Positions 35,188 to 45,330 of a stretch of 64,000 nt of DNA are shown piece by piece. Numbering within the stretch: the first letter of the stretch is position 1; each line of letters begins with the position of its first letter. Source of the DNA: Gnetum montanum (taxonomy: Eukaryota > Streptophyta > Gnetopsida > Gnetales > Gnetaceae); the NCBI GenBank assembly GCA_015680685.1, contig MNCI01030542.1, positions 151,357-215,356 of the forward strand. Reading direction: 5' to 3'. Both the position numbers and the translations under genes were made by a program. The notes under the pieces were generated by a model, which saw nothing but the letters and a program-made list of their open reading frames with translations, was not told the DNA's origin and searched no databases.

Positions 35188-35572
35188 TCATTTAACATTA
35201 TCGGTTGTATTTTGGATTAGAAAAAAAGAGTCATCAGCAAAATGCATATTAAGCAGTTGATGTTGAGGAGAGGAAAAGCGCATGCCATAAAGCATCTGTG
35301 ATTGAATATCATGGTTAATTTGATGGCAAAGGAAATCCGCAGCAATGATAAAGAGATAAGGGGCAAGAGGACAACCTTGTCTTACTGATCTATGAATTGC
35401 AAAGGGGGCAGTGATGCCAAAGGTGGTGGCTATTCTCGCACTAGCATCTGAGAAGAGACATTTCACCATATGAAGATACTTGGAGCCAAAACCTAGTTTT
35501 GACATAGTTTGAAGAATGAAGTCCCACTTAATGTTGTCGTTGGCCTTGGCATAGTTCAATTTCATCAAAAGG
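35188..35572 (-). pseudogene. LINE reverse transcriptase fragment
   Basis: Minus frame: LNYAKANDNIKWDFILQTM, SVRQGCPLAPYLFIIAADFL and MHFADDSFFLI. RQGCPL and FADD are the hallmark motifs of LINE reverse transcriptase. The LINE begins at 35572 within this domain (5' truncation, normal for L1). Residues encoded beyond 35572 belong to the host LTR. A stop at 35188 ends the frame. Confidence 0.85.
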
Positions 35573-35846
35573 ATTGCCAACACATTAGAGTGTTCATGTA
35601 CATTGATGTTTGAATAAGGAATCATACAATCCTTAAAGTCCTATTGTGGGCACTCATAAAATACTCTAACTCTTATAGAAGAAAATTGCAAGAACTTAGC
35701 TACTCTATTAACTTAAAGTGCCATGAATGCGGTGGTTATGCACATTTATATATGCAAGACTAGAAATGCGTCAACACACCTAACCATGCGTTGATGGGGC
35801 TGCGTCAATGCATACCCATTGACATAGCTTGTCGAATGATTCATCA

Positions 35847-36611
35847 GATACATACTATTTACAGATGATATTATGTTGATGGATACAACTTGAGAAAATA
35901 TTACTTCTAAATTAGAGAAGTGGAGGCATGCTCTAAAATCAAAAGGCTTAAATATTAGTACAAGTAAGAAAAAATATAAGGAATGCAATTTCAATAACAT
36001 GAATAGTAGTGAAATAGAGTGATAATTCAAAGCCAAAAGTCCCTCACTACAAATAGTTCCACTACCTAGGATCAATCTTCCAATTAGATGGTAAAATTTA
36101 TAAATATGTAAGAAATATAATTAAGCTTGCATAGTCAAAATGAAGATAGGCTAGTGGTGTTCTATGTGATAAAAGAATACTAATAAAACTAAATGGAAAA
36201 TTCTACAAGACATTAATCAAGTATGTTCTCTTATATGGTTGGGTAGTACAAAAGAGGCATGAACAACAAATTAGTGTGGCAAAAATGTGAATGCTTATAT
36301 AGATATTGAATATTACCAAATGAGATAAACTACATAATAAAAATATTTCAAATAAGTTACAAGAATGCACCTTAGATGGTTGGTGCATATGAAAAGAAAA
36401 TTAGACAATATGCGCTACATCATTATTCCAAGAAAACCATTGAAAGGTAGACCAAAAAAGATACAAGAAAAAACAATTGAAGATGATTTGAAGAAACTAC
36501 AAATAAACAAATATTTAGCTTTTTATATAGAACAATGGAGAAAAAGAACTCATGTAGTTGATCCTATTTTGTTGGGACAAGGTTAGGATGATGATGATTA
36601 TTATTATTATA
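35847..36611 (+). pseudogene. RTE-type LINE reverse transcriptase remnant
   Basis: Plus strand: RYILFTDDIMLMDTT (F(A)DD box), ENITSKLEKWRHALKSKGLN, HYLGSIFQLDGKI, ASGVLCDKR, KLNGKFYKTLIKYVLLYGW, a downstream block HNKNISNKLQ, LRWLVHMKRK and KGRPKKIQEKTIEDDLKKL. This order is that of the widespread plant RTE-like polymerase. Stops and frameshifts break it. The 3' end is a short-repeat tail GATGATGATGATTATTATTATTAT-like (36587-36611), typical of RTE. The 5' part was separated by insertion of element C at 35846. Confidence 0.8.
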
Positions 36612-37300
36612 TAACAAAACATTTTATATTAGATCTACTAAGATGTATCTATGAGGCCTAGTAGATCTAAGTAGGGAAGTTGATGTCAAGTGAATCTAGT
36701 TTTGATTGCAAAAAAAATAAAAATAATAATAAAATAATAAAAAGAGCTTAATTTTACAATAGGTCATCCCAAGGTCTAAGTCCTTATTTATCAATGAGAC
36801 TATATTATGGCTTCTTACCAATAAAAGTTTGGTTTTAACACACCAATAACACAAGTAATGAAGGCTCATCTTGATCTATTGTTGTCTAGATTCATATTCA
36901 TATAGGAAGTAGATACTCATATCTAGAAGTTAAAAGATCAAAATAAAAAAGTGGAAACACAAAATTTGAGATTTTAAGCAAATTGGTTGAACTAATACTA
37001 GAAATTCTTAAGGATATTATGTAGAATGAGGGAATTTTGTATCTAATGAATGTTACTGAAATCAAGAATATAGAAAAAGACATGACTTATTAAGAAGAAA
37101 AAGGTAAGGTACAAATTAATGATATGTAGAAAACAACCTCAAAGCTATTATGATAACAAGAGTTGAAACAATTTAATGATTTCAACCTCAAATTTGCTAG
37201 GGTAGAAAAGGGAGAAATCAAATGTGAAATAGAGAGAGAAAACTATTAAAAGATAAATTGCTCATTTTAGAACAACTAATTATTTAGTTTTTTTGAGGTA
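36612..37300 (+). repeat. Direct repeat R, copy 1
   Basis: About 690 bases starting AACAAAACATTTTATATTAG. It aligns with 38605-39072 continued at 48866-49262, for example TTAGATCTACTAAG, AGAGCTTAATTTTA, CACCAATAACA and GAAGGCTCATCTTGATC. Orientation is unknown; no coding capacity is evident. Confidence 0.65.
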
Positions 37301-38604
37301 ATAAGTTTTAAAATTATTTTTTATTTTGTAAATTTTTGGTAGCTTATTTTATCAAAGGATGTGAGTGGCATGATGGTTAAAAACTTATTTTTTTTTTAAT
37401 TTTGTAACTTTGATCTAGATTAATTTTGTGCTAATCATAACCTTGTTAGAAAACTTGTTCTACAATCTATAAGCCTATAAATTTTTGGATTAATTAAAAG
37501 TTATTTGATGATTTAAATATAACCCCCAAAAAGGGTATTGAATAATATTATTCACTATCCAGAATGAAAATTGTCGGTTTGTAAGATGAATATCTTAGCA
37601 ATATGAGTGAGTTATAAGGTGAGTAAATACTTTATACAAAGCTCTTTGAATAATTTACCTTCCTACAAAATTTGGAATTGATTTGATTATTGAAATTTAT
37701 TCCACAAAAGTAGCTTCAATTCAACTTTTTAGATTAATAAATTGGTGAGTGTTAATGAATATGATGAATTGATTAATAATGGTGAATGTAGAATTGTTGA
37801 TGAATTGCTGAAAATTTAAATTGAATCTTCAATTGATGAATTTGCTACACATATAACATGATTTACCCAAGCATATATAAGAATTTGATGGGGTTAAGCT
37901 TGGCTACGGTAGATAGGGCTTCCTTAATGAATGAAGAAACTTGGAAATGAATAGTCATGTGAGATTGGTGTCATTTTACTAATACTTCCACCCATCAATC
38001 TTTCTAATAAAAATTTAAATAAAAAATTACTTGGCTAATTATCTTTCGACTTTAATATAAGATACAAAACTACATGGCATAAGCGATTTTTGAGATAGGC
38101 TATCATGCATTTACTTAGACTCTAAAGTTTGAAAAAAACAATTCAAATGAGGTAAAGAGAACTATGGAGAGATTCAATTGTTTTGACAAAAATGTGTGTT
38201 ATTTTATTGTATAGAGCATCAAAGTGTCATGGCTAGTTGTTTATAGAATTTGTAGTATTTATTTTAAGTGAAAATTTGTGAAGGTACTTTTAAAAAAGGG
38301 TAAGGACTAATTTCTTTTAAATGGTAGAAAGGAGGTTTTTCCAAAATTGGACAAGGTATTCCAAAATGATTGGACTATGATTAGGCTTTTTCTTATACTC
38401 TCTTTTCATAACATAATTTTGCAATACAAAACTTATCTACAACTAAAGATTTGTGTTATGAAAAGATCATATTGATATGTTTAAAAGGAAAAATCCCTAA
38501 ATTTTATAATAATATTTCATATTATTAACAAATAAAAAATAACAAAGAAAATGTTTTCCTATCTTGTAAATAAGATTAGTTGTATCTAATTATTTTACAA
38601 AAGC
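37301..38604. other. AT-rich spacer between R copies
   Basis: About 1.3 kb of low-complexity AT-rich DNA. I see no ORF, known repeat end or RNA gene in it. If the R copies are LTRs, this would be the internal part of a small non-coding element, but no primer site was found. Confidence 0.4.
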
Positions 38605-39072
38605 ATCATAAGACAAAACACTAAATATTAGATCTATTAAGTTGTATCTACAAGGCTCAATTAATCTAAGAATGGAAGGTGAGGCCAAGTGAATTTAGTT
38701 TTAAACACAAAAAGAGCTTAATTTTATAATAAGTCATCATAAGGTCTAAGTCCATATTTGTCAGCGAGACTATATTATGGTTTCATATCAATACTAGTTT
38801 AGCTCTATATTTATGATATACATCTATTATTTGGCCAAGAGAATTTTTTATGTTTTTCAAATTAATAAAATCTTAAATTGATTCATTGAAAATTTATTTT
38901 TACATTAAAAATAAAAATTAAAACCAATATATAATTCTCATAAAAAATCGTGACCGTGCACTTATCCTCACCATTATTGCAATAAAATTATTCTACCATG
39001 ATTTAGAAAGACTCTCTTGGATGGAGTTGGTAACTAACCTCCTTGGCTAAAATAAGTTTGATTTGAATACAT
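38605..39072 (+). repeat. Direct repeat R, copy 2, left part
   Basis: Starts AAGACAAAACACTAAATATTAG and includes TTAGATCTATTAAG and TTAATTTTATAATAAGTCATC as in copy 1. It is interrupted at 39072 by element D; the rest is at 48866-49262. Confidence 0.65.
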
Positions 39073-39872
39073 TGATGAGTGGCGAGGTACCCCTACACTC
39101 AACCATACAAATACGAGCGTTTCACGCATGATCTAGTCAAACTCTAAGGACTAAGTGCTTATGCACCTTAATGGAACACTCAGGGTTAATCAATCATTGT
39201 CTTCCCAAACTTACTTATATTATCATGGTTGTATGGTTAAGTAAGCTTGAGGTATATGATTTTTATAGCATTTTGTCTTTTTATGTCTTCTACTAATAAA
39301 GGAAAGGGAGAGAGAACTAAGTGACTAACTTACATTAACTATTCATTAACTAAGTTCTAAATGTTTCTAACACCAGTATCCATTCCCACTTACCGTATAC
39401 ATCCTGAACCAGTGTAGTGTTGCTAGAATTACCAAACGCTAGTCGTTACTAGGTTACCAAGCACTACACACATGCTCGAAGTGGTTGTACTGAGTGTATT
39501 TAACTAAGATGGTCAAGGGTTGAGAGAGAAATTAATTAACTACGAAAGCATTAAACATTGAACAATAATTGATTACTAATTAGCTTAGTCTGTATGCTGC
39601 AAGGTTTATCATAAAGTTCGTCTTTATTGTCGTACACAAATGTGTGCTCAGGTACAAATTGCTCAAATAAAGATCTATTCACTCTATGACTCCTACTGTA
39701 GGCACACAAAAATTATTCTAACTCTGGGCTAATAAAACTGAAATAGTTTGGCTAAGGGTCTAAGACTTATTACCTAAAACAAAGGGCACTGCCTCTTATT
39801 TATAGAAGATGAGGTAGGACGCGATATTGCGTGGTAGATTCAATATCGCATATGAGATATCATGGCTTATCA
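39073..39872 (-). repeat. Element D 3' LTR
   Basis: Minus TGATAAGCCATGATATC to ..CGCCACTCATCA. Three GCGATATCGC-type units in U3 are all mutated (for example GCGATATTGC on the plus strand near 39821). TATA box as plus TATTTATA near 39796. The polypurine tract AGTCATGGGGGTA (minus) abuts at 39873. Confidence 0.85.
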
Positions 39873-41700
39873 TACCCCCATGACTGAATGAAAACTCGTC
39901 CTCGAGTTCCTTACAAAATATTGAGAAGGCATGGGATTATTGACTTGAATGACACTAATGGTGAATGGGGTGACATGTAAACAGATCAACATGGCAACAT
40001 TAGTGTTCATGACCACAAGAGTGAACACTATATACATTTGACATCTAGCCTTATTTGGCAGTTGAGAAAGAAGAGAGACAGAGAAAATAAGAAGATGTGT
40101 TGCTGCTGATGCTAGGATTGCGCCTTCCATTGTCCATCCATAACCACGCCATCAATCTTGTTCCTTGCACACTGTTCCAACTCCAGTCCATCCTAAGTGT
40201 TTTCTCTAGGTCCAGTCCATTGTTGTATGATTTCCATTTGCACACACAACACAGTCACATAGTAGCAAGGATAAGTAAATCACAATATGGTTGATACCTT
40301 GCCTCGGTGTAAGGTACATTGGCTCAGTTGTGATATGGATTCTAGAGATATAAAACTGATGACTACCCAAGATGTAAGGGTTAGGAAAATTGAAAAAATT
40401 GGATCAAGGCCCCCATGACTAAGAGCGATCCTCCAGTAGCGATCAAATGGAAAAAAGATAAGGAGAAAGAAAGATGGAGAAAAAAGAAACAATGGCAACA
40501 CCGATAAAATGGATGTGAGAGATGGTAATGAACAAAACAAATGTTGATTGTAGAAATTTTTAAGGGAAAGAAGTTAACTGATGCACCAAATAGGAATGCC
40601 AGTGGGTCCTCCCCAAAGTAGGCTCATGTTCTTAATGCCCTAACAATCCCACATTCAAAGAGTCAGTGGGCTCTTGAAATGTCATTCGAGAGCAAGATTT
40701 AAAGTCTTAACCATAAGAATTTACCAAAAAAAAAATAATGCATCAACCATCCAATGAGGTGGAAAGTGGAGAAGGAATGGTGGGAAGAAGAGAATCGAAT
40801 GGAGTCCCAAGAATAAGGTGGTGTACAACCCGTTGTGTATGTATGGTTAATGTAACTGAGTAGATCCCATTCCAAATCCAGCCTTAAACAATCCACATCC
40901 AGTGAATTCGCATTAATACACTTGGCCAATCCATCCACTTGAAGTAACAAGAATGCTTCTGCTAAAGAGTCACCACCATTTTGAAGAAACGAGAAAGGAA
41001 AAAGGTAGGAAGTGAGAGAGGGCCTTAGTTAGAGGGAACATATTTGTTTAGTTCCATAACCAGTGCTTATAGCCCAGATGATTATTGTGTCTAAGGGGTG
41101 TGCTTTGAATTCTCACTGTTTTTTTTTCTTTTTTTTTTTGTGTGAGAACCACACCATGTAAAGACTTATTATCTTTATTATCTCAGCTTCCCAATATTGG
41201 AGCAACGTCAGAATGGTAAGGAAAACTTTGGAAGAAAACATCCAAGCACCCAAGAGAATGGCTAGCACAAATGCATCAAATCCCCTTGAAGTCATACCCT
41301 TTTCAATCCTTGAGTCCTTCCTTAGTTTGAGAAATGCCCAATCACCAATTCATTAATAGTTTTATTATTAAGAAAGGAACCGTACAATTTCAAGCCAAGA
41401 GAGACCATAGAAATTCATGAATGCATGGATGGCATGGACTCATTGCCTATTATATCAAAAGAACCATACCTTAGTATCAATACTATAACTCCAAGGTAAA
41501 AAAAAAACATTAGCAATCAATAGAATATAGTTCATACCACCATCAGGAGCACTTATAAGGTGATGATCCTAACAAAACAAACAACCACATAAAGAAATGA
41601 AAAATTATAAATGATGTTGCAAAACAAAAACAAGAAAGGTTAAAGAAATTTGTAAAACAAAAATGTGTAAAATAGAAACTTAAAAAAAAGAACTGAGGGC
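39873..41700 (-). other. Element D 3' region after integrase
   Basis: Aligns with the B and E 3' regions. The small ORF begins MEIIQQW (minus, about 40231), but the preceding acceptor reads GCAA in place of GCAG and the frame is broken by stops and a shift. The hairpin block is at 41097-41163. The second small frame (EAFLLLQVDGLAKC) is at 40699-40950. Confidence 0.6.
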
Positions 41701-42870
41701 CTTAATTGGTTAGCAGAGGTGGCCATCTCCCCCATGATTGAGTTGGAAGGAAGAGATCCAAAATAGTGAGTAGGGTCACCCCTTCTCATAGGTATTATGT
41801 GCACTAGCTATTCTAAATTCATGGAAAGGTTTGGTCTATTGCACATTAACTAACAATCTCTTATTAGGGCTCTCAAGTTTGTATATGGTCATGGCCCCTG
41901 AAGAAAATGTTGTATGAATAATGTAAGGTTCCCAAAGTGCTTGAAATTTGGTGCATTATGGCACATGTGTGGGGTTCCAGTAGAGAACCTTATCTCCTGG
42001 TTGATACTTAACCTTTCGATTCTTCAAGTCATGATGTTGCTTGTGATATGCCTTGTGCAACTCATTTGATAACAGGGTAGCTAATTGATTTTCATCTAGC
42101 ACATTTAAAGTTTCCAACCTTTGTTTTTGTGCTAGATCAAGATCAAGGTGGAGGTCACAAGCCATTGATAGTGTGCTAAGCTCGATTTGAATTGGAAGTG
42201 TTGGAAGCTTTCCATACACTAACTCATACGAAGAGTAGCCTACAGGGAGTTTCCAAGTGGAGCGGTATGCCCAAAGAGCATCATTCAGTTTAGTGTTCCA
42301 ATCTTGCCTATACTTGCTAATTTTCCTTCTCAATATTTTAGTGATCTCCCTATTGGTGACCTTGACTTGTCCATTAGCTTGGGGGTGATAAGATGTAGTC
42401 AATTTATGTTCAACCCCTAAGCGTTGCATTAACTTCCGAAAAGTTGCACCCATGAAATCTCTTCCATTATTCGAAATAAGTGCACGTGACACACCAAACC
42501 TATCTATGATTTGTTGTTGCACAAATTGTGTAGCTGTAGATGATGTGCAGTTTGTAACAGCAGCTACTTTAGCCCATTTTGTTAGATATTCTACAACAAC
42601 TATAATGTAAGCTTTTCCATTAGACATTGGTGTAATGGGGCCCATAAAGTCTATTCCCAAAATGTCGAAGGGTTCTAAGGGTTGAATCCATTGTTGTGGA
42701 CCTTCCATTCTAGCAGTCATTCCCCCATCATGTTGACAGTGCTCATAGGATCGAACAAATTAATGGACGTCCTAAAATAATGTTGGCTAGTAATATCCTG
42801 TAAGTACGATCTTAATAGCCATTCGTTTTCCTACATAGTGACCCCCATAAGGGCCCTCATGAGCATCTTG
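41700..42870 (-). pseudogene. Element D integrase
   Basis: A 254-residue open minus frame (41956-42720) covers the catalytic core and C-terminal part: ILGIDFMGPITPMSNGKAY (first Asp kept), ALISNNGRDF (second Asp reads Asn), TSYHPQANGQVKVTNREI (Glu reads Lys), LPVGYSSYELVYGKLPT, DLHLDLDLAQKQRL and KYQPGDKVLYW. The HHCC end upstream is at about 42721-42865: HEGPYGGHY, and SYEHC where the first Cys of the pair is Tyr. Thus it is long and open yet catalytically dead. The end of the polyprotein is at about 41720. Confidence 0.85.
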
Positions 42871-43053
42871 GAGAACTCTCAGTTGGTCTATCTTGTACAC
42901 ACACCATCGAACCAAGCCATCAAGACACACTTTTTAATGTTGTCCATTGATCTCCATGAAGTATTTGGCTCTATGAAGAAACTGTTGTTTCTTCCTAAAG
43001 TCCAGCTTCGGTGGTGTTTGTTGGATAAGGAGATAGGTGAGAATGCTACTATA

Positions 43054-43450
43054 CTAGTTCGTCTCTGTGGGTTGGTTATTCACTACACTAGAAAAGAGGG
43101 CTTCATTAGGAAAATGATCAAACATTACATATTCATCCTCTTTGTTGTCCCAGCACAACCAAGATAAATGGTCTGCAACTACATTCTCGGTGCCTTTTCG
43201 ATCGACCATTGCTAAATCAAACTCCTGTAGGATTACTAGCCATCGTATAATACGAGGGCTAACCGTTGGCTTGTTCATGAGGAACCGGATTGACTATGAT
43301 CCATGTGGATGAACACTTTGTAACCTAACACATAGTGCCTAAAATTATCCAGTGGAAACACTATAGAAATTAACTCTTTTTCTGTAGTTGTGTAGTTAAG
43401 TTGTGCACTTGCGATACTCCTACTTGCACAGTGGATGTAGTAAGGATGTT
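43054..43450 (-). pseudogene. Element D RNase H
   Basis: Minus: YTTTEKELISIVFPLDNFRH (Glu), YVLGYKVFIHMDHS (Asp) then a one-base loss, followed by LMNKP..MNKPTVSPRIIRW, ILQEFDLAMVDRKGTENV and VADHLSWL. The frameshift near 43290 inactivates it. Domain position between RT and integrase is canonical. Confidence 0.78.
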
Positions 43451-44780
43451 TCTGGTCATCTAACTATGTAAGTATGGCTCCTAAAGCATAATTGGATGCA
43501 TCAATCATTATATCGAATGGTCTGGACCAGTCGAGACCTTGTAGAATGGGAGTTTCTATAAGTTTTTGTTTCAGGGCTTGGAATGCCTGTTCACATTTCC
43601 TGGTCCATTCAAATGGTATGTCCTTTTTTGTTAGCTCTACCAACAGTTTGGAAATCTTAGAGAAGTTCTCAATGAATCTCCTATAGTAGCCAGTGTGTCC
43701 AAGGAATGATCAGATGTCTTTGACAATTTTTGATTCCTTGGATGAACCTAAATTTGTCTAGGTCTACCTCTATCCCTGCTTGTGAAACCTTATGCCCTAG
43801 TACTACGCCTTCTTGGACCATCAAATGGCTTTTCTGCTAGTTGAGCCTTAAATTAGTTTCTACACATCTTTTTAGCACTTACTCCAATTGGTCCAAGGCT
43901 TGATCAAAACTTGTTCCATAGGTGGAGAAGTCATCCATAAAGACTTCTACTCTGTTCCCTATCTGCTATTGGAATATACTTAGAACTAGGCATTGAAATG
44001 TGGCAGGAGCATTGCACAAGCTAAACGACATTTGTTTATATGCAAATGTTCCCCAAGGATTAGTGAATTTTTCTTGGCTTGGTCTTCTGGGGCTATCCAT
44101 ATTTGGTTGTATCCACTATAGCCATCCAGAAAAATGTAATAGCGATGCCCTGCTATGGTATCTAAGACTTGGTCAATGAATGGCAGTGGAAAGTGATTCT
44201 TAAATGTTGCCATGTTTAGCAGCCTAAAATCTATGCACACCCTCCATTTTCCTCCCTTTTTAGGCACGATCACCAGAGGACTAATCCATTTGCTACCAGC
44301 AATGGGATATATGAACCCAGCCTTAAGAAGTTATTCTATTTCTTATTTTACTACTTGCTTCAATTTTGGGTTCAATTGCCTCTACAGTTGTTTTTGAGGT
44401 TTCATGGAGGGGTCAATGTAAATCCTATGCTGGCATATCCTAGGATCTATTCTAGTTAATTTGGGATATGACTAGGCAAAGGCTTTTGACCATTTGTTTA
44501 TTACTTTCAACAGTCTTTCCTTTTGTTTGGACGTAAGTCTTACGTTGATGATTACCGGTTTTCCATTTTCGAGGGTCATATATTCTAGACCGATGGGAAA
44601 TGGTTTCAAATCTAGGGGCTCTTTTTTAAATTTTTCAAGAATTTCCAACTTCCCCTAGTTGATGTTTTCAAGGTTAAGGCTTGGAAGTTGGCTACGGACT
44701 TGTTCTAGTATATCTATGCGTTCAATGTAAGCACTAGTTACTCCCTTAGTTAATTCCATGCATGTTAGTGAGTTGCTCTC
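43450..44780 (-). pseudogene. Element D reverse transcriptase
   Basis: Minus: PLLIVPKKGGKWRVCIDFRL-type text at 44210-44290, FPLPFIDQVLDTIAGHRYYI, FLDGYSGYNQI and IAPEDQAK at 44060-44200, LCNAPATFQ near 43990, and the FMDDF box at 43927-43944 (RVEVFMDDFSTYG). The 43986-44273 stretch is open for 95 residues. A one- or two-base loss near 44066 and further stops disrupt the whole. Confidence 0.8.
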
Positions 44781-44813
44781 TTGATCAGCCATTAGCCACT
44801 GGGTGTCTTCTTG

Positions 44814-45330
44814 TCATGTGGCTGCTGCATACAAGCACTTTTGTATATTAATGTCTTGTGCACACTGGTTGCATGTAGGCAATGCTAAACTTTGCACAAC
44901 CCATGATCTCTGCACACAATTGCATCCTGTATCACTATATGTGATGCATAGAACCTTCTTCTTCTCAATCTTTCCAAAAGTGTTCTTCTTGGAAATTTCT
45001 AGGGAAAGATCACGGATTCCTAGGCATGCATCTATAGTACTTAGCCATGCCCTTCCCATTGGGAAGTCCCCTTTACTATTGTTTACTTGTATCACTAGGA
45101 AATCAGCTAGGTACAACCACCCACACATAGTGGTAACGATGTCCTCCACTAGCCCCAAGGGAATAGTGATGGACTGATCAGCCAGCTCTAAGCGAATATT
45201 GCTCTTTCTTAATGAAGGTAGGTTCCAGGCTTTGTACATCTCTTGTGATATTAAGTTGATTCCAAAACCTGAGTCTAGAAGAGCTTTTCATGGTTCATTC
45301 CTAGCAATTTGAAGATAGATTAGGGGGCTT
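44814..45330 (-). pseudogene. Element D protease
   Basis: Minus: KALLDSGFGINLIS (DSG active site, about 45260-45275), WNLPSLRKSNIRLELADQSI, LGLVEDIVTTMCGW, DFLVIQVNNSKGDFPMGRAW and LEISKKNTFGKIEKKKVLC, ending QKCLYAAAT at 44814. Relative to E (FPIIMGRPWL) two codons of the flap-side motif are missing (FPMGRAWL). 141 residues are open from 45239. It matures the gag-pol precursor. Confidence 0.8.

Larger units (their letters stand above)
33334..35572 (-). mobile_element. L1-type LINE, 5' truncated, in C LTR
   Basis: Flanked by a direct repeat ATTGCCAACACATTAG (33318-33333 and 35573-35588), a target duplication of 15-16 bases. On the minus strand it begins inside the reverse transcriptase domain, passes an assembly gap of 799 N (34221-35019), has a zf-RVT domain and ends with a 3' UTR containing AATAAAATT. 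In place of poly-A it ends with 19 Cs (plus G run 33333-33351). Confidence 0.85.
32741..35846 (-). repeat. Element C 5' LTR, split by a LINE
   Basis: Minus strand from TGATGAATCATTCG (35846) to the ..GCTCATCA end (32741). Without the LINE and one duplication it is about 850 bases, like the A2 LTR. Its U3 has imperfect palindromes of the A2 kind (GCGTCAATGC, CATGCGTTGATGG). The LTR abuts the RTE remnant at 35847. The matching 3' LTR must lie left of the window. Confidence 0.75.

Noticed and set aside
42838-43167. Open plus-strand frames opposite D and B pol (for example 42838-43167, 44803-45177, 27820-28191)
   Set aside because: They are antisense shadows of integrase, protease and RT frames.
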